In this document: positions 1 to 6,997 of the stretch, one piece after another
How the letters are laid out: every line of letters starts with the position of its first letter
Position numbering within the stretch: the first letter of the stretch is position 1
NCBI GenBank assembly: GCA_934589325.1
Contig: CAKTNU010000017.1
Coordinates: 1 to 14,677, forward strand
DNA: 14,677 nucleotides
Direction of reading: 5' to 3'
Origin: an uncultured Oscillospiraceae bacterium
GTDB taxonomy: Bacteria; Bacillota_A; Clostridia; Oscillospirales; Oscillospiraceae
Made by a program: the position numbers and the translations under genes
The notes under the pieces: generated by a model
Databases searched by the model: none
What the model was told of the DNA's origin: nothing
What the model saw: the letters and a program-made list of their open reading frames with translations, nothing else

Positions 1-2
1 AG

Positions 3-884
3 TCCAGCCAACTCATACAGAAGCTCATAAAAGATCAGAACAAGAAGGCAGAGCAGAAGATTCAGGAGCTGCAGACCTTTATTGCCCGCTTCTCTGCCAA
101 TAAGTCGAAGTCCCGTCAGGCGACCTCGCGCCGCAAGCTGCTCGACAAGATCAGCGTCGAGGAGCTGCCTGCCTCGAACCGCCGCTATCCGTGGGTCGGC
201 TTTAAGGCCGAGCGCGAGCCCGGCAAGGACCGTCTCTTTGTCACCGAGATCAGCAAGACCGTGGACGGCGTGAAGCTGCTCGACAATGTAAGCTTCATCG
301 TCGGCAAGGAGGACAAAATAGCCCTCGTCGGCAAGAACGAGCTTGCCGTCACGATGCTTTACAAAATACTTATGGGAGAGGAGGAGCCGGACAGCGGCAG
401 CGTCAAGTGGGGCGCATCCATCACCCCGGCCTACTTCCCCAAGGACAACGGCGCATATTTTGACGGCTGCGAGCTTGACCTCATCGACTGGATGCGCCAG
501 TTCTCCGAGGATAAGCGCGAGAGCTATCTCCGCACCTTCCTCGGGCGCATGCTCTTCTCCGGCGACGATGTGTACAAGAGCGTCAGGGTCCTCTCCGGCG
601 GCGAGAGGGTCCGCTGCATGCTCAGCCGCATGATGCTCTCCGGCGCGAACTTCCTGCTGTTCGACCAGCCGACAAACCATCTCGACCTTGAAAGTATCGC
701 CGCGCTCAACAACGGCATGGAAGCCTTCAAGTACAATATGATATTCTCCTGCCACGACCATCAGCTCACCCAGACCGTCGCAAACCGCATAATAGAGATC
801 ACCGACACCGGAATAATCGACCGCATGTGCAGCTATGATGAGTATATGCATATCAGCGATCTGGAGTCGGGCATAAGAGAATAA
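3..884 (+). CDS. ABC-F family ATPase, C-terminal part (YkpA/YbiT-like), 5' truncated
   Basis: The frame is open from base 3, so the window holds the last 293 residues: the end of the first nucleotide-binding domain's linker and the whole second domain. ABC-F proteins are soluble twin-ATPase factors that act on the ribosome and have no membrane domain. The first ~45 residues are a Lys/Gln-rich helix ending KSKSRQATSRRKLLDKI, typical of the ABC-F interdomain linker. The second domain has the signature LSGGE (593-607), Walker B LLFDQPTNHLDLES and the switch His in FSCHDHQL. Two active-site elements are altered. The Walker A position reads LVGKNELAVT instead of GxxGxGKS, and the catalytic Glu after the Walker B Asp is Gln (codon 666-668). 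From memory, the YkpA/YbiT branch has a degenerate second Walker A, which is why I place it there. A small gene follows after 14 bp, so the two are probably cotranscribed. The ABC-F assignment is firm, the subfamily less so. Confidence 0.9.
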   Translation, partial: SSQLIQKLIKDQNKKAEQKIQELQTFIARFSANKSKSRQATSRRKLLDKISVEELPASNRRYPWVGFKAEREPGKDRLFVTEISKTVDGVKLLDNVSFIVGKEDKIALVGKNELAVTMLYKILMGEEEPDSGSVKWGASITPAYFPKDNGAYFDGCELDLIDWMRQFSEDKRESYLRTFLGRMLFSGDDVYKSVRVLSGGERVRCMLSRMMLSGANFLLFDQPTNHLDLESIAALNNGMEAFKYNMIFSCHDHQLTQTVANRIIEITDTGIIDRMCSYDEYMHISDLESGIRE

Positions 885-898
885 CGGAGGAAGCAAGC

Positions 899-1267
899 AT
901 GACCGAAAACGATCTCAAGCTCTTGGATTTTCACGTTACCGATGTCACCTGCCATGTCAACACCGGCGTCACAGAGGAGCTGCCCATGTCCGTCAAGAGC
1001 AGCGTCAGCGCACGTATGCCCGAGGAATTTGACGGCAGCCTCTATATCTATCTCAAGACCACCGTCACCGGTCAGGACGAATCGCTGTTTCTGCTGGATG
1101 TACTGACTGAAACCGTCGTACAGCTCCCGGAGGGTAAAACGGAGCTCGACGAAAATGATGCTCTGCCATGCATAGCTTTCGCCCGTCGGCGCAGCTACAA
1201 AGCAATACTTGAAATGAGCAGGGCCATGGGCATCGCCCCTCTGGACCTTGAAAAGACTATCGAATAA
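899..1267 (+). CDS. SecB-like small protein (putative preprotein/export chaperone)
   Basis: A 122-residue soluble protein with no signal peptide or membrane segment. Start ATG 899 has GGAGG at 886-890. The pattern of a beta-rich first two thirds followed by a C-terminal helix resembles SecB, the cytosolic chaperone that holds unfolded preproteins for SecA. In particular YIYLKTTVTGQDESLFLLDV resembles the SecB strand block (VVLRVTVTA...ETAFLCEV in E. coli), and LPCIAFARRRSYKAILEM followed by GIAPLDL resembles the SecB helix block (LFPYARECI...APVNF). Length is shorter than proteobacterial SecB (~155) because the N-terminus and acidic tail are reduced. It lies 14 bp behind the ABC-F gene, so translation factor and putative chaperone are likely cotranscribed. 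The link is by eye only; a DUF of similar fold is the main alternative. Confidence 0.5.
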   Translation: MTENDLKLLDFHVTDVTCHVNTGVTEELPMSVKSSVSARMPEEFDGSLYIYLKTTVTGQDESLFLLDVLTETVVQLPEGKTELDENDALPCIAFARRRSYKAILEMSRAMGIAPLDLEKTIE

Positions 1268-1281
1268 GACCTCACGCATAT

Positions 1282-1314
1282 AAAAACCCGTATGGCTGCG
1301 CCATACGGGTTTTT
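1282..1314. terminator. Bidirectional intrinsic terminator
   Basis: A perfect 15-bp inverted repeat (1282-1296 with 1300-1314) with a 3-nt loop TGC. The arms begin AAAAA and end TTTTT, so either strand gives a GC-rich hairpin followed by a U tract. It lies between the 3' ends of the ABC-F/SecB-like genes (plus) and the MarR-ABC exporter operon (minus) and can serve both. Confidence 0.92.
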
Positions 1315-1340
1315 GTTATAAATACTGTGGGCTGATGGTA

Positions 1341-1505
1341 TCATTCCGTGATCTCATAACCGGCAGCCTTGAGTATCTCCAGCGCTGCCTGATACTTTTC
1401 CTCGTCCGTCTTACCGATAAAGCAATATTCCGCACCCATATCCACCAGTGAGTAATCCTCTACCTGGCATACGGAAAACTCCTTATCTATCTTTTTTATT
1501 TCCAT
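1341..1505 (-). CDS. Small ACT-domain-like protein, apparently internally deleted (54 aa)
   Basis: A 54-residue frame: ATG at 1505-1503, TGA at 1343-1341. GGAGAGG (reverse complement of 1511-1517) sits 5 nt before the ATG. It begins MEIKKIDKEFSVCQV, continues EYCFIGKTDEEK and ends ALEILKAAGYEI. I recall these as the N-terminal and C-terminal parts of a ~125-residue ACT-domain (ACT_7) protein family. Here GKTDEEK runs directly into YQAALEIL, so the ACT core between them is absent with the frame kept. It starts 30 bp after the second exporter gene and ends 27 bp before a terminator, so it is the last gene of the MarR-ABC operon. It may be a decayed but still translated remnant or a short functional peptide. 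That the frame is real is fairly likely; the deletion reading rests on memory of the family. Confidence 0.65.
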   Translation of the reverse strand: MEIKKIDKEFSVCQVEDYSLVDMGAEYCFIGKTDEEKYQAALEILKAAGYEITE

Positions 1506-1535
1506 AATTGCCTCTCCACAGTTTCATCTTAAACG

Positions 1536-3323
1536 TTATGCGGTCTTTTCAAACTGGCTGTTATACAGCTCCGCGTAGAAGCCGCCACTGCGCATCAGCT
1601 CCTCATGTGTGCCGCTTTCCACAACATCGCCCTCGCGCATGACCAGGATCAGGTCGGCGTTCTTTATCGTCGAGAGCCTGTGCGCAATAACAAAGCTCGT
1701 GCGGTTATGCATAAGCTCGTCCATTGCACGCTGGATTATCAGCTCCGTGCGCGTATCGACCGACGACGTTGCCTCGTCGAGTATCAGCATCGGCGAATTT
1801 TGGAGCATGGCGCGGGCTATGGTCAGCATCTGCTTCTGGCCGGCCGATATACTGGTGCTGTCGGTCAGCACAGTGTCAAAGCCCTGCGGCAGAGAACGGA
1901 CAAATTTGTCAAGCCCGCAGGCTCTGCAGACCCTCTCAAGGTCGGCGTCGGTGACATTCTCCATGTTGTAGACCAGATTCTCACGCACCGTTCCCTCAAA
2001 CAGCCATGTGTCCTGCAAAACCATCGCGAACATATTGTGTACGGTCTCGCGGCGCAGCTCCGAGATAGGCGTGCCGTCTATCTTTATGCTGCCGCTGTTT
2101 ATCTCAAAGAACCGCATCAGCAGGTTCACCATCGTAGTTTTGCCTGCCCCCGTCGGCCCCACTATCGCTACCTTCTGTCCGGGCTTGACCTCGGCAGAGA
2201 AGTTTTTGATGATTATCTTGTCCGGCGAGTCGGGGTAGCTGAAACGGACATTTTCAAAGCTGACCGCACCGCTGACCGCGGGCATCTCCGCAGGCTTATC
2301 GCTCTCGTCGGGCAGTTCCTCGCTCTCAAGGAAGTCAAATACACGGTTCGCAGATGCGGCGGCAGTCTGCATGTTGGTCATGCCCTGTGCGATCTGCGTC
2401 AGAGGCGACGTAAACAGGCGGACGTACATTATAAACGAAATTATCACGCCGAACTTTATCGTCCCGTTTATTGCCAGCACCGAGCCGATAACGCACACCG
2501 CAACATACGCCACGTTGCCGATGACATTCATCAGCGGCTGCATCATGCCTGAGAGGAACTGCGATTTCCAGTTTGCGTCGTACACGGCGCGGTTAAGGCC
2601 GTCAAAGTGTTCCCTTACCATCTTGTCCGCTCTCGAAATGCGCACCACCTCGTGCCCGGAGTACATCTCCTCGATGTAGCCGTTCAGTTCGCCGAGGCTC
2701 TGCTGTCTCGCGGCAAAATATTTCTGCGAGCGCGACATGATCAGCACTACGAGCAGCAGCCCTATCAGCGTAATGCTCAGCGATGTCAGCGCAAGATGCC
2801 ACTCGGTCACGAACATCATGATGAGGCAGCCGACAAACTGTGTCGCCGCGCTGATTATCGTCGGCAGACTGTTTGTAAGTCCCTGCTGGAGCGTTGAGAC
2901 GTCATTTGTGATGCGGCTCAGGACATCACCCTGCGAAGTAGTGTTGAAGTACTTCTGCGGCACCTTATTTATCTTTTCGGACAGCTCCCCGCGCATCCGG
3001 CGGGACATTTTAAGCGTTACCGTTGCCATGATATAGTGTTGTGTGAACGTGAAAAGTGCGCTGAGGACATATATTGCCGCGAGGAAAATGCCTATCCTCG
3101 CAACTGCCGCAAGGTCTATTCCCGTAGCAAAGCCCTCGGCCATGAGATTCGTCATCTCGCCTATCTTGTCCGGCCCGACTATCGTCAGCACCGCACCGAA
3201 GGCCGCCAATACAAGCGCCGTGATTATCAGCGCAAGATCGCTGCGCATATAGGCCGACAGCTTTTTCAGCGACGCACCGAGGTCTACCTTCTCGGTCACG
3301 GCCATTCTGTTATGAGGTCCCAT
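1536..3323 (-). CDS. ABC exporter half-transporter, consensus-site subunit (heterodimeric multidrug type)
   Basis: A fused permease-ATPase half-transporter of 595 residues, the usual length. A TTG at 3329 also opens the frame, but AAGGAGG (3337-3331) lies 7 nt before the ATG at 3323 and only 1 nt before the TTG, so I use the ATG. The membrane domain (about 30-330, six helices) is followed by the nucleotide-binding domain: Walker A GPTGAGKT 389-396, Q-loop Gln437, signature ISAGQ 492-496, Walker B LILDE with catalytic Glu517, and switch His548. Its catalytic residues are canonical but its signature is SAGQ instead of SGGQ. This is what is expected of the subunit that lends its signature to the degenerate site in heterodimers such as TM287/288. 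The partner is the gene directly upstream, only 16 bp away. It likely exports hydrophobic drugs or peptides; substrate unknown. Confidence 0.92.
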   Translation of the reverse strand: MGPHNRMAVTEKVDLGASLKKLSAYMRSDLALIITALVLAAFGAVLTIVGPDKIGEMTNLMAEGFATGIDLAAVARIGIFLAAIYVLSALFTFTQHYIMATVTLKMSRRMRGELSEKINKVPQKYFNTTSQGDVLSRITNDVSTLQQGLTNSLPTIISAATQFVGCLIMMFVTEWHLALTSLSITLIGLLLVVLIMSRSQKYFAARQQSLGELNGYIEEMYSGHEVVRISRADKMVREHFDGLNRAVYDANWKSQFLSGMMQPLMNVIGNVAYVAVCVIGSVLAINGTIKFGVIISFIMYVRLFTSPLTQIAQGMTNMQTAAASANRVFDFLESEELPDESDKPAEMPAVSGAVSFENVRFSYPDSPDKIIIKNFSAEVKPGQKVAIVGPTGAGKTTMVNLLMRFFEINSGSIKIDGTPISELRRETVHNMFAMVLQDTWLFEGTVRENLVYNMENVTDADLERVCRACGLDKFVRSLPQGFDTVLTDSTSISAGQKQMLTIARAMLQNSPMLILDEATSSVDTRTELIIQRAMDELMHNRTSFVIAHRLSTIKNADLILVMREGDVVESGTHEELMRSGGFYAELYNSQFEKTA

Positions 3324-3339
3324 ATTCAAGCCTCCTTCA

Positions 3340-5097
3340 TCATGCCAGCTCCGCCGCGCTGAGCTGCGAGCGGGCTATCTCCTGATACACCGGGCAGTCC
3401 TTCATAAGCTGCTCGTGTGTGCCGATGCCGACAGCCTCGCCCCGGTCAAGGACGATTATCTCATCGGCATGGCGTATAGTACTTATTCTTTGGGCAACGA
3501 TTATCTTTGTCGTCCCTGCGAGCTTTTCGTTCAGCTCCGTGCGCAGAGCCGCGTCCGTCCTATAGTCGAGCGCGGAAAACGAGTCGTCAAATATCAGTAT
3601 CTCCGGCTTTCTCGCAAGCGCACGGGCTATCGACAGGCGCTGCTTCTGCCCGCCGGATACATTGCGCCCGAGCTGGGCAATACGATGCTCCGTGCCCTCC
3701 GGCAGCTTGCCGACAAACTCCGCCGCCTGTGATATCTCTATCGCCTGCGCGACATCGCCGTCACTGTCCTCGCCCCGGCTCTCGCCGAACAGGACGTTAT
3801 CGCGTATGCTGCCCGAAAACAGCACAGCCTTCTGCGTGACGTAGCCCAGCCGGTCATACAGCGCGTCAAAACTGTAGTCCCTGACATTCACGCCGTCCAC
3901 CAGCACCTCGCCCTCGGTCGCGTCGTAGAAGCGTGGGATGAGACCTATCAGCGTCGACTTGCCGCTTCCCGTTGCGCCTATCACTGCAAGGGTCTTGCCC
4001 CGCCCAAGCTTGAAGCTGATGTGGTTCAGCTCATTCTCGTTCGAGCCGGGATACCTGAACGACACATCGCGAAATTCTACCGTACCCGTTTCGCCGCTCT
4101 CACTCACATGGCCTTCAACGATCCCCTCTCCGCTGTCGAGGACTTCATTGATACGCTCGGCCGATACCTGCGCCGACGGGAGCATCATGAATATCATGAC
4201 CATCATCATGAACGACATCACGACGTAGGTCGCGTAGGTGCTGAACACAACGACCTCCGAGAACATATTCAGCCGCCCCACTGCATCCGCCAGAGGTATC
4301 TGGTTTACCAGTGCCGCGCCGAGCCAGTATATAACAAGCGCAAGCGAATTCATGCACAGCCCCATTGCCGGCTGTATCACAGCCATAAGCCGCTGATTCT
4401 TGAGCTGGGTGTTCATCATCTCGGTGCTGGGCTTATCAAACTTCTCGTTCTGATAGTGCTCGGCATTGAAGGCATGAACAACATTTATGCCCGTCAGGTT
4501 TTCGCGGGCGACTCGGTTTATCTTGTCCGTCAGCTTCTGGACTATCCTGAACCGCGGCAGCACACTGAGCATCACAACGAGTATCAGGGCGACTATTGCA
4601 ACTACGAAGGCTGCCGTCACCGCCGACAGCTCCCAGCTCTTGCCGAGTATCTTTATCACTGCCCACACAGCCATGACCGGGGACTTGATCATCATCTGCA
4701 GGCCCATCGCAACTATCATCTGAAGCTGGGTTATGTCGTTTGTGGTGCGGGTTATAAGGCTCGGCACCGAAAACCGCCCAAGCTGCTCGGCGCTGAAGCC
4801 CATGACCCGTTCAAACACCTGCTCACGCACAGTGAAGCTGAATCCTGCGGCGACACGCGCCGCAAGATATCCGCAGCCCACGGCAAGCGCCGCACTTGCC
4901 AGCGCACAGCCGAGCATCTGAAGCCCGATATCCATTATCTCCGAGGTCTGCGTATCCGGAGAATTTATCAGCTTCGTGAGATCGGTCATATAGTCGGGCA
5001 GGGCAAGGTCGAAATATATCTGCCCGAGAATGAGCAGCGCGCATATGACCGCCATTATTACCTCGCGCCGCCTCAATTTTTTCAGCAATTTGATCAT
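3340..5097 (-). CDS. ABC exporter half-transporter, degenerate-site subunit
   Basis: A 585-residue permease-ATPase, partner of the following gene. ATG at 5097 has AGGAGA 6 nt before it. Six membrane helices lie in about 13-305. The nucleotide-binding domain has Walker A GATGSGKST 374-382, Q-loop Gln422 and a canonical signature VSGGQ 480-484. Its own ATP site is degenerate in two places. Walker B reads LIFDD, with Asp505 in place of the catalytic Glu, and the switch His is Gln536 (IVAQRIST). Asp and Gln at these positions are the hallmark of the non-hydrolysing site in heterodimeric exporters (TM287, BmrC). So this subunit probably binds ATP stably while hydrolysis occurs at the other composite site. 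It follows the MarR gene by 12 bp and ends TGATGA just before the partner's ribosome binding site, so the two are translated in tandem. Confidence 0.92.
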   Translation of the reverse strand: MIKLLKKLRRREVIMAVICALLILGQIYFDLALPDYMTDLTKLINSPDTQTSEIMDIGLQMLGCALASAALAVGCGYLAARVAAGFSFTVREQVFERVMGFSAEQLGRFSVPSLITRTTNDITQLQMIVAMGLQMMIKSPVMAVWAVIKILGKSWELSAVTAAFVVAIVALILVVMLSVLPRFRIVQKLTDKINRVARENLTGINVVHAFNAEHYQNEKFDKPSTEMMNTQLKNQRLMAVIQPAMGLCMNSLALVIYWLGAALVNQIPLADAVGRLNMFSEVVVFSTYATYVVMSFMMMVMIFMMLPSAQVSAERINEVLDSGEGIVEGHVSESGETGTVEFRDVSFRYPGSNENELNHISFKLGRGKTLAVIGATGSGKSTLIGLIPRFYDATEGEVLVDGVNVRDYSFDALYDRLGYVTQKAVLFSGSIRDNVLFGESRGEDSDGDVAQAIEISQAAEFVGKLPEGTEHRIAQLGRNVSGGQKQRLSIARALARKPEILIFDDSFSALDYRTDAALRTELNEKLAGTTKIIVAQRISTIRHADEIIVLDRGEAVGIGTHEQLMKDCPVYQEIARSQLSAAELA

Positions 5098-5109
5098 GGT
5101 TTTCTCCTG

Positions 5110-5565
5110 TTACACTCCGTTTTTACGTATTCTGTCGATATTTTCATCGACAGCCGCAAGGCAGCGGTGAAAGCTCTCCAGCATCTGCGCATCAAGCCCT
5201 GCAAGCAGCTCCGCGGCAAAGCGCCGCTGCAGCCCGCGTCCTTTTTCGATTATCCCCGCCGCACTCTCCGTACAGACCAGCCGCGTTTTGCGCCGGTCTC
5301 CGGGGACCGGCCTTCGCTCGATAAGCCCGGCCTCCGCCAATCGGTCAACATGGACGGATACAATGCCCGGCTTCATTCCTCTGAACTGGCACACATCGCG
5401 TGCCGTGTCCTTGTCCGGATTATTTGCAATGAACAGCAGGATATCCAGCGCCAGCGCCGGAAGCTCCGCCTCGCGGCACAGCGGCTGCAGCACCGCATGA
5501 TAAGCCTCGATAAATCTGTTCGCGTTGCTGTACATCTTCGACGCCGCAATACTCGGGTCAAGCAT
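5110..5565 (-). CDS. MarR family transcriptional regulator
   Basis: A winged-helix regulator of 151 residues. A GTG at 5574 also opens the frame, but AGGAG (5580-5576) is only 1 nt before it and 10 nt before the ATG at 5565, so I prefer the ATG. Helices 1-2 (about 8-48) form the dimer region. The DNA-binding part runs from about 50 to 100, with a recognition helix around GMKPGIVSVHVDRLAEAG and a wing containing GDRRK. C-terminal helices complete the dimer interface. It is the first gene of the exporter operon, 12 bp before the first half-transporter. By analogy with other marR-ABC pairs it probably represses its own operon and releases on ligand binding. The ligand cannot be read from the sequence. 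Confidence 0.9.
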   Translation of the reverse strand: MLDPSIAASKMYSNANRFIEAYHAVLQPLCREAELPALALDILLFIANNPDKDTARDVCQFRGMKPGIVSVHVDRLAEAGLIERRPVPGDRRKTRLVCTESAAGIIEKGRGLQRRFAAELLAGLDAQMLESFHRCLAAVDENIDRIRKNGV

Positions 5566-5596
5566 ATCAAACACGCTCCTGTTTTTATTCTAATTT

Positions 5597-5637
5597 TAGA
5601 CTGTCTGTTATTATATATTTTATTTTCTAAAAGTCTA
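5597..5637 (-). promoter_or_regulatory. Promoter of the marR-ABC exporter operon with candidate operator
   Basis: Reading the minus strand, -35 TAGACT (5637-5632, 4/6) and -10 TATAAT (5615-5610, perfect) are 16 bp apart, in a very AT-rich stretch. A small palindrome AGAC-N-GTCT (5598-5606) covers the expected transcription start. In addition the -35 hexamer TAGACT has an exact inverted copy AGTCTA at 5602-5597, so two 6-bp arms bracket the core promoter. MarR proteins usually bind such palindromes over the promoter. The operator role is inferred. Confidence 0.6.
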
Positions 5638-5695
5638 CGAACATTTTGTGAATTAAATTTAAAATTTGTCTGCACCCGGCATATCCGCAGCGTGC

Positions 5696-5733
5696 AAAAG
5701 CCGCCCCGTACTTGAAAGTACGGAGCGGCTTTT
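5696..5733 (-). terminator. Intrinsic terminator after the SDR/108-aa operon
   Basis: An inverted repeat of 18-nt arms (5696-5713 with 5716-5733) with one C/A mismatch and a 2-nt apparent loop that in practice opens further. The arms start AAAAGCCGC and end GCGGCTTTT, so a U run follows on either strand. It begins 16 bp beyond the stop codon of the 108-aa gene and lies upstream of the marR promoter, keeping the two minus-strand operons apart. Confidence 0.85.
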
Positions 5734-5748
5734 ATACCCCGATCCGGC

Positions 5749-6075
5749 TCACGCCGGCTCATAGGACTTGCTTATCTCCTTGCCGTCGGCGTCATATTCA
5801 ACGTCCTCCATGACCGCCGGATCGACACGGCTGCGCTTCTTGACGACCATGCCCTTGCCCTGATTGTTAAATACCCATATCTTTGAGCCGGGGAAATCCG
5901 GATCGTCCTTGCGGAACACGCTTGTCTCGTTCAGACGGCAGAACTTTGCCCGTCCCTCGGCGGTATCGAGCAGATCACCCTCGCCGCGGTAGAAAAGCTC
6001 ATCCTGGCAGGCTTTCTTCTTGAACTCCTCCCAGTCCTCCTCGCTGACCTTTAAAACATCATTGGGATTATACAT
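5749..6075 (-). CDS. Unrecognised 108-aa conserved-looking soluble protein
   Basis: I do not recognise the family. The protein is hydrophilic, has no signal peptide or membrane segment, and is rich in Asp, Glu, Lys and Arg. It opens with an acidic-basic helix (SEEDWEEFKKKACQDELFYRG), has a middle with FCRLNETSVFRKDDPDFPG and IWVFNNQGKG, and ends in a charged tail (DVEYDADGKEISKSYEPA). ATG at 6075 has GGAG 11 nt upstream, a somewhat long spacing. The gene starts 17 bp after the SDR stop codon, which overlaps its leader, so it is probably cotranscribed with the dehydrogenase. Codon use matches its neighbours, which supports it being a real gene. Confidence 0.75.
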   Translation of the reverse strand: MYNPNDVLKVSEEDWEEFKKKACQDELFYRGEGDLLDTAEGRAKFCRLNETSVFRKDDPDFPGSKIWVFNNQGKGMVVKKRSRVDPAVMEDVEYDADGKEISKSYEPA

Positions 6076-6092
6076 ACTTTATATATCTCCTT

Positions 6093-6854
6093 TTATTTTT
6101 TACCCTGCTGTCTGCACCATGTATTCATTACCGTCTTTACCGGCAGCAGCTTCACGAGCCGCACCTGCATACGCTCCGGGAAGCCGAGGACGGACGTATC
6201 CCTCCCGCGCTTCATATCCTTCAGTGCACGGGCGACGACCTGTTCCGGGCCGTAGTAGCGGTTGAAATAGTTGACGGTATTGTCATGTATCGCGTGGCTG
6301 AAAAACTCCGTCTTTATCCAGCCGGGGCATACTGCCATCACGCGTATCCCCTGCTTTTCAAGCTCCACGCCCAGAGCTCGGGAAAAGCTGAGCACATATG
6401 CCTTCGACGCGCCGTAAACATTTATATACGGCACCGGCTGCCATGAGGACATCGACCCCATATTATATATCCTGCTGCCCTCGCTCATATACGGTATGCT
6501 CATATGGCACATCGCAGTCAGCGCACGGTCATTGAGATCGATTATATCAAGCTGCTTGTCCATGTCCATCTCCGTGAACACCCCGAACAGCCCGAAGCCC
6601 GCGGCATTTACGAGCACGGCTATCTCCGGCTTCTCGCTCTCGAGCAGCCTCCTGTATTCGGCAAAGCTCGCCCTGTCCTGCAGGTCCAGCGCTATCGGCC
6701 GCACCTTTGCCCTGCACTTCGACTGCAGCTCGCGCAGTCTGTCCTCGCGGCGGGCGATGACCCACAGCTCGTCAAACCGCTCGTCCCTGTCGAGCGCATA
6801 GACAAATTCGCGCCCCATGCCGGATGATGCGCCGGTTATCACCGCTATTTTCAT
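6093..6854 (-). CDS. Short-chain dehydrogenase/reductase (classical SDR)
   Basis: A 253-residue NAD(P)-dependent oxidoreductase of normal length for classical SDRs. The Rossmann nucleotide motif is TGASSGMG at 7-14, with an Arg-rich stretch after beta-2 (ARREDRL, 34-40) that suggests NADP(H). NAAG is at 83-86, the likely catalytic Ser is 134, and YxxxK gives Tyr147 and Lys151, followed by CPGW (175-178). The substrate is not readable. Sequences of this style are often annotated as YqjQ/DltE-like dehydrogenases. The ATG at 6854 has only a weak AGGGG-type ribosome site at long spacing. It is divergent from the response regulator and is followed at 17 bp by the 108-aa gene. Confidence 0.9.
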   Translation of the reverse strand: MKIAVITGASSGMGREFVYALDRDERFDELWVIARREDRLRELQSKCRAKVRPIALDLQDRASFAEYRRLLESEKPEIAVLVNAAGFGLFGVFTEMDMDKQLDIIDLNDRALTAMCHMSIPYMSEGSRIYNMGSMSSWQPVPYINVYGASKAYVLSFSRALGVELEKQGIRVMAVCPGWIKTEFFSHAIHDNTVNYFNRYYGPEQVVARALKDMKRGRDTSVLGFPERMQVRLVKLLPVKTVMNTWCRQQGKK

Positions 6855-6932
6855 AAGATATCACGACCCCTGCTTTTTTACCACAGCATAACATACTTTC
6901 TCCCGAAGCACAAGTGCGCAGTGCAAAAACGC

Positions 6933-6961
6933 TTGGCATACAGCGCCCGACAGTGTATAAT
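6933..6961 (+). promoter_or_regulatory. Sigma-A promoter of the two-component operon
   Basis: -35 TTGGCA (6933-6938, 5/6) and -10 TATAAT (6956-6961, perfect) with a 17-bp spacer, 36 bp before the response-regulator ATG. It lies in the 143-bp divergent region between the SDR and the regulator. I found only a weak candidate promoter for the SDR on the other strand. Confidence 0.8.
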
Positions 6962-6997
6962 CAGTATGACCTGAATCTGACCCGCCGGAGGTGGAGC

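Noticed and set aside
82..273. Short plus-strand frame at the left end as a separate gene
   Set aside because: Another frame, open from base 3, continues unbroken into the ABC-F ATPase domain and encodes the typical linker helix, so this is a shadow.
4021..5715. 564-codon plus-strand open frame opposite the first ABC gene and marR
   Set aside because: Antisense shadow: it spans two well-supported genes and their promoter, is rich in His/Arg/Tyr and has no ribosome binding site or family signature.
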